Assembly (NCBI GenBank): GCA_016931085.1
Contig: JAFGFO010000196.1
Location: forward strand, 1 to 22,039
Direction: 5' to 3'
DNA length: 22,039 nt
Source: Thermoflexales bacterium
GTDB taxonomy: Bacteria; Chloroflexota; Anaerolineae; Fen-1058
Part shown: positions 7,211 through 16,600 of the stretch, piece by piece
How the letters are laid out: each line of letters begins with the position of its first letter
How positions within the stretch are numbered: position 1 is the stretch's first letter
The notes under the pieces: model-generated
Seen by the model: only the letters and a program-made list of their open reading frames with translations
What the model was told of the DNA's origin: nothing
Databases searched by the model: none
Position numbers and translations under genes: made by a program

Positions 7211-10200
7211 CTACTTGTTCTTGAGCACCACCGGCAGGTAGACGTGCTTGTCGAGCGTGGGGCCGGCACCGATGGTGACCTGGCCGCTGCCGGTGTCGAC
7301 CGTGATCTGCAAGACCGACGTTTCAAAGTCGCGACTGTAGGGATCGCTCAGGCTGGCCTTGGACAGGGTCAGCGTCGTGACGCCGTCCTGGGCGCTCTGC
7401 TTGATCCTGAACTCGACCTCGATCAGCACGCCGGACGAGCCGGCCGGCAAACCCTGGTTGGTGCCGCCCTGCTGCTGTGCCAGCGACAGCTTGACCACGC
7501 CGGGGACGTCCAGCTTGGTTTCGAACACAAAGTTTTGGCCACTGGTCAGGCTGCCCAGGTTGGCGCCGAGCGCCTCCAGCACGGTGGGATCGTAGTTGAG
7601 CATCATGTCGGCACCGGCCACGCCCTCGGCATCGCTCAGGCTGATGGGCACCTTGAACGTGCCGCCCTGCTCGCTCGAGGTGCTGGGCATGGAAAAGGCA
7701 ATCATGCGCCCCCTAACCGCCTGCGCGCGGCCCTGGCCGGCCGGCAGGGCCGCCATGCCGCGCGCCATGCGCGAGATGAGCGCCGCGTCAGCCGAGTTGA
7801 TGCGGCCATCACCGTTGACGTCGCCGGCCGCCTTTTGCTCCTTGGTGGGCGACAGCTTACCCACGGCGATCGCCAGCGCCAGCTCCGCGTCGACGGCCGT
7901 CACCTTGCTGTCGCCGTTGAGATCGCCCATGATATAGTTCTTGCGCACCTGGAAGCTGCCGTCGGTGTGGACGAGCGGGAGCGGCGTGAGCGGGCTTTCG
8001 ACCGGGAAGATCTCGCTGCGCGCCCGGTCGAGCTGGAGCGCGCCCGTAAAGCCGGCGGTGCCGATCACCTGGAAATAGACGTGGAAGAGCGTGCCGTTGC
8101 CGTAAAGCGCCGGGCGGCCTTCTTGTTCGAGCAAGTCGATCCGGATGCGGCCCGTCTCGCTGACGGCCCGGAAGGCGTAGCCGTCCAGCGTCAGGATCGT
8201 GCGGGTGACCCACAGCGGCTGCAGGAGATTGGCCGGATAGCTCAGCCAGACTTGCTGGCCGTAGATGCGCAGCCCGTTGGCGTTGGCGATGTTGACCGGC
8301 ACGGTCACCACAGCGCCGTTGGGGCTGTAGGCGTCGGGGATAAAGAGCTTGAGCTGGCCAAAGCTGGCGTTGGCCACGTTAGACGGGGCGCTTTCGGACG
8401 CCCCGGCCAGCGTCGTGACCTGGTAGTAGTAAAGCGTGCCGGTGACCAGGCTGGGATCCTCGTCCTCGTAGAAGGTGCCCACCACGGCAGCCGTGTTGAG
8501 GCGGGCAAACGGCCCGCTGGTCGACGTGCTGCGGTAGACGTTGTAGCCGGTCACTTTCTCGCTGGTGCTGGGGTCCCAGCTCAGCTCGATCGAGCGGGTG
8601 CCGTCGTCAGCGACCAGGTTGGTGGGTGGATTGATCGGCCGGACGCAGCGTGGCAGGTGGACCGTGTGCGGCTGGGGCCACAGCGTGGGCGCGCCGCTGA
8701 AAGTCGTCGCCGCGCTGATGACCAGCGTATCCGTGACGTCACCGCTGGCGGCCAGCAGCCAACTGAGCGGCTGGGTCTCGCCAGGCAGGATGTCTGCCCG
8801 CGCCTGGGTGGCGTTGACGCCGTGCGCCAGGCGCAGCGTGCCGCCTGGCGGCAGGACGAGCGTGGACGAGCCGCCGGCCAGCGCCGTGCTGCCGCGGTTG
8901 TTGACCCACAGCACCAGCTCGAATTCGAGCTGCTCGCAGCTCACGTCGAGGGGGGCATCGATCCAGGTCTCGCCGCCGCCGCCGCCGCCCAGGCCATAGT
9001 AGGTGGCAAAATTGGCCGCCTCGCCATTGTAGAGAGAGACGGGATTCCAGTACAGCGCCACCGCGCTGTCGGCGGTGATGACGGCGCCGGGGTCGATCGC
9101 ATAGTCCCACAACTGGCGAGGCTCCACGCCGAGCTTGGGCCGGTACAGCTCGGGCCAGCGGCCGATGACAAAGCGGTTGGGTGGGCTGGCCGCGCCACCG
9201 GCCAGGGTACCCTGCCCCTTGAGATAGGCCGGGTCGAACGGATCGGCCAGGGAGCCTTCGAAGGCCTTCCAGAAAGGCGGCAGGCCAGACAGCCTGGCAT
9301 TGGGGAACTCGACCTCGTGGATGACGGGGCCGTAGCCGGGCACAAAGTAAGGCGCGCCGTCGTTGTCGCCGATCTTGACGTCCAGCATGGTGCGCAGGCC
9401 GACCGAGTGCACTTCAAAGTTCCGGTTGACCAGCTCGTACTGGATCAAGGCCGTGTCCTGGCGGCGGGTGAAGGGGTTCTCCACCAGGTCGACGACCTGG
9501 GCAACTTCGATACCCTGGATCCACCAGCGGGTGACGATCGTCTCGCCGTCCAGGTACGGCGGCCGGATGGGTTCGACCTCGTCCAGGGCCACATCGATCG
9601 TCCCCGTCGGGCTGACAATGCGCAGCGTGGTAAACGAGCTCCAGGGAGTGCTGTAGCCGCCGGGCGTAAAGCCGAAGAGCAAGGCCTTGTCGTCGTCGTT
9701 GGCTGTGTCCGGGTCACCCCGCGTCGTGCCGAGCGCCAGGGTGCCGTCTGTGATGTGAATGTCGGCACGCAAAAAGTCAGCCGGGCCGCCCAGTGGAGGG
9801 TTGACGAGATAAGGCGCTTCAGGGCAGACGTTCAAGCGGACCTCCTCCACCCCAAAGATCGAGCTGGGCGAGGCATTGCCATTGAGCCAGAAAGCCAGGC
9901 TGAGGTCCTGGCCCAGCCAGGCCGGGTTGGCGACAAAGGCCAGCTTGACCTTTTTCCACTCGCCAGGCGTATAAGTTGGCCACCACCAGCCCAAGACGTT
10001 AAAAACGCTGTCGTAGAGAATGACCCGGAACTCGTCGGCCGGGTCCACGTTTTGAGCAGCGCCCAGCCAGAACTCGATATAACCCGTCCGGCCGGCGGCC
10101 GGGAAGGTGAAGGGCTGCCACAACCAGCTCTCGCGGCTGGTGGTGACGCGCAGCGCGGCACCGTCCACCCAGGCCGCGGAGGGGCTGCCGCCATCCGTCG

Positions 10201-11608
10201 TGAGAACAAAGCCAACGTGCACTCGCTGAGGCATAGTAGCCAGGTAGGGTGTCAGGTCAAAAGAGTAATAGGTCCAGGGCTGGTCGCCTGTCACCCCAAA
10301 GTCCAGGCACTCGTAGGCGTAGACAGGCGAGCCGGCCGGGTCCCAGACCATCACGCAGAACGTGTCGTAGCCAGCTAAAGTCTCGTCGGTTTGCAGCGCG
10401 TACCAAAAATCGAGGGCCATGCTGGTGGTGTCGGTGGGGATATCGATCACCTGCCAGATCTGGTCGTTGGCGCTATCATAGCCGCCTAAGAGGGCCGAAA
10501 TAAAGCCCTCGTAGCTGGTGGAATAGTCCAGCTCGGGGGAGCCAGACGTAAACCAGGGATCGAACTGGGCAGCCTCAAAGCCGCCGTTATCCAGGTATTG
10601 GCTGCTCCCGCCGATGGTGGCGTAGACGTCTCTAAATTCCGGGTTGTAGCCCCAAGAGACGTTCCCGTCGCTGTTCCAGGCGTAGAAGGGGCCCAAATAG
10701 CTTTCAAAGTCCCCATTTTCGAGCGTGTCCTGGCAGGGCGGTATGGGCGCGCACAACTCCAGCGCCACGTCGTCCAGGTAAAAAAGCGTCGGGTTGACGT
10801 CGTCGGTAAAGGCCATGAATTTCACGATCGAGGGGCGCCCGGCCAGGGAAGCCCGCACGCTGTCGGAGAAAGGCAGTTGGATCAACTGCCACTGGCCGGC
10901 CGGCACCGTGTAGCTGACAGTCGCCCAGGCCAGGATGTCCATGCCCCAGTCGTCGTAAAAGACCACGAACAAGCGGTCCTCGGGATCGGTGCTGCTTCGC
11001 CGGAGCTGAAAGCTCAAGAGGGACTGCTCAAAACGTGAAGGGAATTCGATAAACTGCCACACCCAGAACTCGGCCAGATCCGTGCCGGTGATGACCACCG
11101 AGCGGGTGCCGCTGTAGGCCACGGTCGGGTCGTAGCCGGGTTCAGGGGGCTCGGTCTCGCCGAAGGCGTTAAAGTACCAATACCAGTCCTCTTCGAAATC
11201 CCCGTCCCATATCGGCGCGACGTGCGAGTAGCCGGCCGGGCAGGTCAGGTAATCCGTCTGGGGGGTGAGCTGGCTCAACTGCGGCGCGTCGACCGTCTGG
11301 GGGTCGAACTCACTCGCCTCTTGCGCCACGCTCAGCGCGCCCGCCTGCAAGCCAGGGCGCGCGGATGGTATGCCATCAGGAAATGGCACACTGGGCGCAA
11401 CGAAGCGGTTTTCCCAAAAGGTGGCGTGGGCCGCGTCTCGCCCGGTGCTGAAATCCGGGCTGGCGGGGGGCCGGGCTGGCTCGGGCGGCGGCTCGCCGCC
11501 AGACGGCAGGCTCAGCGGCTCTTCAATGGGCGCGGCGGCCACAACGCCGGCCGCCAGCAGCAGCACACCACAAACGAGCAACACGACTTGAACTCTGATC
11601 GTTTTCAT
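7211..11608 (-). CDS. Large secreted cohesin/dockerin protein with jelly-roll and FN3 modules
   Basis: Predicted 1465-aa exported protein. A Sec signal (MKTIRVQ followed by a hydrophobic core, about 1-25) leads to jelly-roll modules: module 1 at about 134-284, module 2 split at about 296-335 and 490-592, with a complete third module (about 335-490) nested inside it. Residues about 600-985 form a large beta-rich region I cannot name. Then come FN3 (about 990-1078), cohesin-like 1 (1086-1219), type I dockerin (about 1225-1288; Ca loops DLNGDSKVTAVD and DVNGDGRINSAD both intact), cohesin-like 2 (1300-1450) and the terminal motif HVYLPVVLKNK. I see no glycosidase catalytic domain. The ATG at 11608 is preferred over 11614: AGGAG sits 7 nt before the former and 1 nt before the latter. 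The C-terminal half is collinear with the upstream 578-aa protein, indicating duplication. It is likely a surface or extracellular adhesive or scaffold-like protein. Confidence 0.87.
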   Translation of the reverse strand: MKTIRVQVVLLVCGVLLLAAGVVAAAPIEEPLSLPSGGEPPPEPARPPASPDFSTGRDAAHATFWENRFVAPSVPFPDGIPSARPGLQAGALSVAQEASEFDPQTVDAPQLSQLTPQTDYLTCPAGYSHVAPIWDGDFEEDWYWYFNAFGETEPPEPGYDPTVAYSGTRSVVITGTDLAEFWVWQFIEFPSRFEQSLLSFQLRRSSTDPEDRLFVVFYDDWGMDILAWATVSYTVPAGQWQLIQLPFSDSVRASLAGRPSIVKFMAFTDDVNPTLFYLDDVALELCAPIPPCQDTLENGDFESYLGPFYAWNSDGNVSWGYNPEFRDVYATIGGSSQYLDNGGFEAAQFDPWFTSGSPELDYSTSYEGFISALLGGYDSANDQIWQVIDIPTDTTSMALDFWYALQTDETLAGYDTFCVMVWDPAGSPVYAYECLDFGVTGDQPWTYYSFDLTPYLATMPQRVHVGFVLTTDGGSPSAAWVDGAALRVTTSRESWLWQPFTFPAAGRTGYIEFWLGAAQNVDPADEFRVILYDSVFNVLGWWWPTYTPGEWKKVKLAFVANPAWLGQDLSLAFWLNGNASPSSIFGVEEVRLNVCPEAPYLVNPPLGGPADFLRADIHITDGTLALGTTRGDPDTANDDDKALLFGFTPGGYSTPWSSFTTLRIVSPTGTIDVALDEVEPIRPPYLDGETIVTRWWIQGIEVAQVVDLVENPFTRRQDTALIQYELVNRNFEVHSVGLRTMLDVKIGDNDGAPYFVPGYGPVIHEVEFPNARLSGLPPFWKAFEGSLADPFDPAYLKGQGTLAGGAASPPNRFVIGRWPELYRPKLGVEPRQLWDYAIDPGAVITADSAVALYWNPVSLYNGEAANFATYYGLGGGGGGETWIDAPLDVSCEQLEFELVLWVNNRGSTALAGGSSTLVLPPGGTLRLAHGVNATQARADILPGETQPLSWLLAASGDVTDTLVISAATTFSGAPTLWPQPHTVHLPRCVRPINPPTNLVADDGTRSIELSWDPSTSEKVTGYNVYRSTSTSGPFARLNTAAVVGTFYEDEDPSLVTGTLYYYQVTTLAGASESAPSNVANASFGQLKLFIPDAYSPNGAVVTVPVNIANANGLRIYGQQVWLSYPANLLQPLWVTRTILTLDGYAFRAVSETGRIRIDLLEQEGRPALYGNGTLFHVYFQVIGTAGFTGALQLDRARSEIFPVESPLTPLPLVHTDGSFQVRKNYIMGDLNGDSKVTAVDAELALAIAVGKLSPTKEQKAAGDVNGDGRINSADAALISRMARGMAALPAGQGRAQAVRGRMIAFSMPSTSSEQGGTFKVPISLSDAEGVAGADMMLNYDPTVLEALGANLGSLTSGQNFVFETKLDVPGVVKLSLAQQQGGTNQGLPAGSSGVLIEVEFRIKQSAQDGVTTLTLSKASLSDPYSRDFETSVLQITVDTGSGQVTIGAGPTLDKHVYLPVVLKNK

Positions 11609-11629
11609 CGCCATACTCCTATCTACGAG

Positions 11630-11652
11630 GGGGGGCAGCCTGGCTGCCCCCC
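11630..11652. other. GC-rich inverted repeat between the two cohesin/dockerin genes
   Basis: GGGGGGCAGCC (11630-11640) and GGCTGCCCCCC (11642-11652) are perfectly complementary around a single T. In RNA this would form a stem of about 9 bp with a small loop. It lies 10 nt after one stop codon and about 10 nt upstream of the AGGAG site of the next gene. There is no U-tract, so it is more likely an mRNA processing, stability or attenuation element than a classical terminator. Confidence 0.6.
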
Positions 11653-11662
11653 TTGTGATGGA

Positions 11663-13399
11663 CTAGAGATTTTTCAGGACCACCGGCAGGTAAATCTTGA
11701 ACGTGCCCACGCGGCCGTTTCTCACAGCGACCGGCACCTGGAGGTTGGACGTGGCAAAGTCCTGGCCCTGGCGATCGCCCAGGCGCACCGAAGCCAGCGT
11801 GACGGGCGACCAGCCGCCGGGCGCGGTTGGCTTGATGCTCAGGTCCAGCCTCAGCAGCACGCCCGTGCCTGACCCGCCGATGGTCGCGCCGGGCATTTCA
11901 GGCTTGGGCACGAGCGCGATCTTGACCGTCTGGGTCGCGCCCTGGGTAAAGGTGAGGCCAAAGTTCGTCCCCAGGCCGGGGAGGCTCCCCAGGCTCACGT
12001 TGTTGAGCGCCAGCACCTGCGGATCCAGGTTGAGCATCAGGTCAACGCTGCTGGCGTCGGCGGCGTTCGTGATGTTGATAGGCAGATCGATCTGCGCGCC
12101 TGGCATGCCGGTGGCGCTGCCGACCGTCACGGTGACCGGACTGGCGGCCGAGGCCAGCATCCACGAGCGCAAGAGCTGCGTGGCGCGAGCGCTGAATATC
12201 CGCAGCAGCCCGCCGGCCTGGCGTCTGATGAGGGCCGCGTCGGCCGAGTTGAGGCGCTCGTCGCCGTTCATGTCGCCGACCTGCTTCTGGCGGGCGTTGG
12301 GCCGGCGGTTGGCCACCGCCAGGGCCATGGCCTCGGTCACGTCGCCGGCCGTCAACTGGCCGTCGCCCAGATCAGATGGGAACACGTCACCCATCAGGTA
12401 GCTGGGCGGGTCCTCGATCTTGGGCACGGTGACGGTAAACGTGCCGCTCTGGCGGACGAGGGGGATATCGGGCAAGGCGACGTCCGTGTAGATGGTCGTG
12501 CCGTATATATCCGTGCCAATCGTGAAGGTGAGCGGCAGGTCCATAGCCGTGGTCACTCCGGCAGATCCGAGCACCTGGAAGGATACCTCGAAGAGTGTAG
12601 CTTCGCCGAACAGGGTGGGCTTGGGATCATCGGGGCCAAGCACATAAACCGCCGCAGCGGCTGCCCCTACCCCCGACTCGCCTATGATATTGGACTGGAA
12701 GGCATAGTCGTATTCTACCAGCAGCGGAGCGCGCTGAATCGTGGTCGCCGTGATGACGTCCTGGTTATAAACCACCCACACATCCATACTGTCGATGATC
12801 AAGCCGTCGGCGTTGCCGATCTTGACCGGCACGGTGATGGTCTGGCCGTTGGGGGCGCCCGAGTCGGGCATAAAGATGCGCAGCTCGCCCCTGCGGGCGG
12901 GCGGCGGCGGGTCATCGGGCGGGGGCGGGTCGGCCGGCTTGAGGCTGGAATTGGAGATATTGGAAAAGTTGGCGCTTTTCTGGCCATTGACGTTCACGGC
13001 CCACAAGTAGTAGTAGTAGTTCACGCCGTGTTCGAGCGTGTTCGTGTAGCCGCGCGGGGGGTCTATCCAGCGGTCGCCGGTCAGCGGCGCCGGGTAAGCC
13101 AGGGTAAATTGCTCTGGATGGCTCAGGTTGGCCTCGGTGCCGCGGTAGACCCAGTAGCCGCGCAGGCCGGCGCTGGGGCTGGGGTACCAGGTCAGCTCGA
13201 TGTTATCCACGCCTGCCTCGGCCTTGAGGTCACGCGGCGGATCGGGCGGCTTGAGAGCGGGATAAGGATAAGCGCTGCTGCCTTGGCCGGTGTGAGGTAA
13301 AAGCAAGAGCGCCAACACAATGACCAGGCTGACACCAAGCATCTCGATCAAATGCCTGGCCGTAAATTTAAACGTCGAATGGCCTTGACTCGTCTCCAT
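11663..13399 (-). CDS. Secreted FN3-cohesin-dockerin-cohesin protein
   Basis: Predicted 578-aa exported protein. A signal or N-terminal anchor (hydrophobic core about 19-35) precedes FN3 (about 50-155), a Pro-rich linker (155-168), cohesin-like 1 (170-325), dockerin (about 333-400), cohesin-like 2 (about 425-560) and the terminal motif KIYLPVVLKNL. The second dockerin Ca loop, DMNGDERLNSAD, is canonical. The first, around GDVFPSDLGDGQLTAGD, is irregular, so calcium binding by that half is doubtful. No enzymatic domain is visible. The ATG at 13399 is chosen because GGGAGG (13408-13413) lies 8 nt upstream; an in-frame ATG at 13456 would add 19 polar residues ahead of the signal and has no such site. 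The gene heads the minus-strand block and has a good candidate promoter at 13555-13583. Cohesin and dockerin in one chain suggests self-association, which is an inference. Confidence 0.88.
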   Translation of the reverse strand: METSQGHSTFKFTARHLIEMLGVSLVIVLALLLLPHTGQGSSAYPYPALKPPDPPRDLKAEAGVDNIELTWYPSPSAGLRGYWVYRGTEANLSHPEQFTLAYPAPLTGDRWIDPPRGYTNTLEHGVNYYYYLWAVNVNGQKSANFSNISNSSLKPADPPPPDDPPPPARRGELRIFMPDSGAPNGQTITVPVKIGNADGLIIDSMDVWVVYNQDVITATTIQRAPLLVEYDYAFQSNIIGESGVGAAAAAVYVLGPDDPKPTLFGEATLFEVSFQVLGSAGVTTAMDLPLTFTIGTDIYGTTIYTDVALPDIPLVRQSGTFTVTVPKIEDPPSYLMGDVFPSDLGDGQLTAGDVTEAMALAVANRRPNARQKQVGDMNGDERLNSADAALIRRQAGGLLRIFSARATQLLRSWMLASAASPVTVTVGSATGMPGAQIDLPINITNAADASSVDLMLNLDPQVLALNNVSLGSLPGLGTNFGLTFTQGATQTVKIALVPKPEMPGATIGGSGTGVLLRLDLSIKPTAPGGWSPVTLASVRLGDRQGQDFATSNLQVPVAVRNGRVGTFKIYLPVVLKNL

Positions 13400-13407
13400 A
13401 AGAATTT

Positions 13408-13413
13408 CCTCCC
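13408..13413 (-). promoter_or_regulatory. Ribosome binding site that fixes the start at 13399
   Basis: The minus strand reads GGGAGG followed by AAATTCTT and ATG. The strong complementarity and 8-nt spacing support the internal ATG over the upstream in-frame ATG at 13456. Confidence 0.85.
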
Positions 13414-13447
13414 TTTCATCACACGAGTGGATTCGATACCTGGCTAA

Positions 13448-13455
13448 TGTGCACA
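13448..13455. promoter_or_regulatory. TGTGCACA palindrome, copy 1
   Basis: This perfect 8-bp palindrome lies in the leader of the minus-strand gene. An identical copy lies in the leader of the divergent plus-strand gene (13640-13647). It could be a shared operator, but an 8-mer pair can also arise by chance. Confidence 0.25.
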
Positions 13456-13554
13456 ACCAGGGGTGCCCTCAAGAGCTAAAGAGTTTGCGAACCACCTCCC
13501 TTCTATTCCTTGCCTCACAGAGTAAAGGGGCTATCGGAATAGCCTGTTAGATCT

Positions 13555-13583
13555 ATGATAGCATTTTTTAGGGGATTTTGCAA
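13555..13583 (-). promoter_or_regulatory. Candidate sigma70-type promoter for the minus-strand block
   Basis: On the minus strand, TTGCAA (13578-13583) and TATCAT (13555-13560) are separated by exactly 17 nt, matching 4/6 and 5/6 of the consensus. Transcription would start near 13548, leaving a leader of about 150 nt that contains a small hairpin (GGCTAT-CGGA-ATAGCC, 13529-13544). This region is markedly AT-richer than the genes around it. Confidence 0.6.
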
Positions 13584-13589
13584 ATATAC

Positions 13590-13618
13590 TTGACATCGCT
13601 CACAGTATGCCATATAAT
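13590..13618 (+). promoter_or_regulatory. Perfect-consensus sigma70-type promoter for the Asp-box protein gene
   Basis: TTGACA (13590-13595) and TATAAT (13613-13618) are separated by 17 nt, the complete bacterial housekeeping consensus. Transcription would start near 13625, about 60 nt before the ATG. The -35 lies back to back with the -35 of the minus-strand promoter, so the two are likely expressed under linked control. Confidence 0.85.
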
Positions 13619-13639
13619 AATCTTATCTGGAGTACAAAT

Positions 13640-13647
13640 TGTGCACA
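13640..13647. promoter_or_regulatory. TGTGCACA palindrome, copy 2
   Basis: This is identical to the palindrome at 13448-13455 and lies about 15 nt downstream of the predicted plus-strand transcription start, where a bound repressor could act. The evidence is only the duplicated palindrome and its position. Confidence 0.25.
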
Positions 13648-13674
13648 CTATCCCCTGTCATCGAGCGAGTGAAT

Positions 13675-13680
13675 AGGAGG
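13675..13680 (+). promoter_or_regulatory. Strong ribosome binding site (AGGAGG)
   Basis: AGGAGG lies 5 nt before the ATG at 13686. It fixes the start and, with the consensus promoter, predicts strong expression. Confidence 0.85.
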
Positions 13681-13685
13681 TAACC

Positions 13686-16600
13686 ATGTTTCGCATAAGC
13701 AGACAACGCGTGTATTCTACCGTCCTCTGGCTCAGTGTCACCGTCCTCGTTAGCCTGGCAGCCGCGTTCCTCATCCGGCCCCACCTACAGTCTCAGCAAG
13801 CCGTGCTCGTCGAGGCCCGTTTTATGGACGATCAGAGCGTGCTCGGCGCCAACTGGGCAGCCGTCAAGGCCGGGGTGGATTGGAGCATCGGGCACGAAGA
13901 AGAGACTATGCCGATCGAGTCGCCCGTGGAAGGCGAAGGCGGCGGCGGCTACAGCGCGCGGGCCGATTGGTACTGGCGGCAGCGCGCCTACCCGCTCGAC
14001 AGCATCCCGGTGGCGGCTAATCTCAAGACCTTCCAGCGCGCCAAGCAGATGCAGGAGGCCCAGGCCGCCTCGGCCCTGTCGGTGGCACAGAGCTGGCAGA
14101 GCCTGGGGCCGGCGCCCGTCCAGGCTGGCTTGATCGGCCTCTACGGCAGCGGAGAGCGCTGGACCACCGAGGTCAGCGGCCGTACAAAGGTCATCGCCTT
14201 TGACCCCACGAACTCGAACACCATCTACATCGGCACGGCCACCGGCGGCGTGTGGAAGAGCACCAACGGCGGCACGAGTTGGACGCCATTGACAGACAAC
14301 CAGGCCAGTTTTTCGATCTTTTCGATCGCCATCGACCCAACAAACCCCAACACCCTCTATGCTGGCACCGGCGAGATCTCGGGCTATTACGGCACGGGCA
14401 TCCTCAAGTCCACCGACGGCGGCGGCAGTTGGAGCGTGCTCGGCCAGGCTGAGATGGCCGGCATGGTCGTCTCGTCCATCGTCATCGACCCCTCAAGCCC
14501 CCAGACCGTCTACGCGGCCACGGCCCACCCGCTGCAATATCTCGGCCAATCCGCGCCTTTCCCGGCCGTGTTCAAGTCCACCGACGGCGGCGCCACGTGG
14601 ACCAAGCTGATCGGCTGCACCCAGATGTGTTACGGCTTTAGCGACCTGGTCATGAGCCAGCGAGCAGGCGCGCAGCAGACCTTGTACGCCGCTTATGCCG
14701 GCGGTGGGGTATACCAGACCACCAACGGCGGCGGCACGTGGGCGCCGCTGAGCGGCTTTCCCGACCGCGGCTACAGCCGCATCGAGCTGGGCATCGGCAG
14801 GGTGGGAGATTTCGACGTGCTGTACGCCGGGCTGGCGGCGCGCGTCAACGTCAACGGCCAGATCAAGCCGTGGGGCATCCTCCTGCGCTCAGGCGACAGC
14901 GGGGCAAGCTGGACGCAATTGCAAAACGCCCCCAATTATTGCAGCTCGCAGTGTGAATATGACAACATCATCACCGTGCACCCCACCGATCCCAACACCG
15001 TCTACATCGGCGGCAGCTTTGTGGCCCAGGCGGACCGTTGGGCCGGGGTGGTGTGGAAAAGCGTCGACGGCGGGGCCAACTGGGCCGATATGACGCCCGG
15101 CACGAGCGTCGCGCAGATGGTCCACCCCGACATGCACGCCATCGCGCTCGACCCCGGCAACGCCAACAGCGTGTGGGTGGGCTGTGACGGCGGCCTGTTC
15201 AGCTCGTCCGACGGCGGTGCCAACTGGACCAGCCGCAACAGCGGCCTGGCCACGCTCCAATTCGTCAACATCGGCGTCCACCCCACCAACTCCAACATCG
15301 CCTTTGGTGGGCTGCAAGACAACGCCAAGGCCAGGTATAACTCGGGCACGTGGACGGGGCTGGACACCGGCGACGGGGGGTATTCGGAAATCGACCCCTT
15401 CGACCCGACTTACTGGTACAGCACGCGCTACAGCATGCAGGGCATGGTGGTCCAGTTCCAGCGCAACAACACGCCGGCTGACCGGGTAACACTGGCCAGT
15501 TGGGTGCAACTGTCGAATGGGATCGACGTCAACGATCGCATGCAGTTTTACGTCCCCTTCACGCTGGACCCCTCGACGCCGGGCGTGATCTACCTGGGCA
15601 CGCACCGCCTGTACCGCACGGCCAACCGGGGCGAGTCGTGGACGGCCATCAGCGGTGACCTGACGGGGGGCGAGACTCAAAACAGCGCGCCCTCGATCAC
15701 GGCCATCGGCGTGGCGAAGAGCGATCCGGCCACGATCTATGTAGGCACCTCCGATGGGAAAGTGCAAGTCACCCACAACCAGGGCAACAGTTGGGGCGAC
15801 ATTACAAAGGCTCCCCTACCCAACCGGCAGGTGTCGGACTTTGCCATCGATCCCCAGTCGTCCGCCATCGCCTACGTCGCCTTTAACGGCTACGACACGC
15901 ACACCCAGGGCGCGCCCGGGCACGTGTTCAAGACGAGCAGCGGCGGCACGACCTGGACGAACGCCAGCGGCAACTTGCCCGACGTGCCGGTGTTGAGCAT
16001 CGTGCTGGACCCAGAGCAGTCAGGTCACATCTATGTCGGCACCGACCTGGGCGTGTTTCGCAGCACCGACGGCGGTGCCAGTTGGGCCGCCTACAACACG
16101 GGCTTGCCCAATGTGCCGGTCTATGACCTGGAATACGTGAAATACAGCGACTCAGATCGCAAACTGTGGGCCGGCACCTACGGGCGCGGCATGTACCGGC
16201 TGGACCTGACGGCGGGCCCGCCCCCGGCAACGCTTACACCCAATCCCAATCAGACCGAGAGGATCTATCTGCCCCTGGTGCTCAAGAACTATACGCCCCC
16301 CTGGGTACCCACCCGGACGCCCGTACCCGGCGTCCCCACGGCCACACCGACCGTTCCGCCTTCTGGCCCGGCGCCAGGCGCCTGGGCCGGCAGCAAGGCC
16401 ACCTTCAACGTCACGACCGACCAGGCCAATCTGTGGGATATACGCATCCAGGTGCCGGTGCCCGGCTGCAGTGACAGTTGGGTGATGCGGACTGACTATG
16501 TAAGCATCAGCGGCAACCAGTTCTCGTTCAATGTAGACTTGCGCGAAAATGGCCGTTGGAGCGGCACGGGCGCGTTCACGTCAAAAACGAATGCCGCTGG

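Noticed and set aside
6896..10378. A 1160-codon open frame on the plus strand
   Set aside because: It lies antisense to two well-supported genes with clear domains. Its translation is low-complexity and rich in Arg, Gly, Gln and Val, as expected from a shadow frame in high-GC DNA.
11630..11652. A classical rho-independent terminator
   Set aside because: The stem is strong but neither strand has a T-run after it, and the next gene begins within about 25 nt.
7211..13399. A cellulosome gene cluster
   Set aside because: Cohesin and dockerin modules are present, but there are no glycoside hydrolase catalytic domains with dockerins and no multi-cohesin scaffoldin.
13400..13456. An upstream ATG extension of the 578-aa protein
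   Set aside because: It would place 19 polar residues before the signal peptide and lacks a ribosome site, whereas ATG 13399 has GGGAGG 8 nt upstream.
13420..13480. A tRNA-like fragment (GGTATCGAATCC on the minus strand)
   Set aside because: Only a T-arm-like string is present; no acceptor, D or anticodon arm can be drawn around it.
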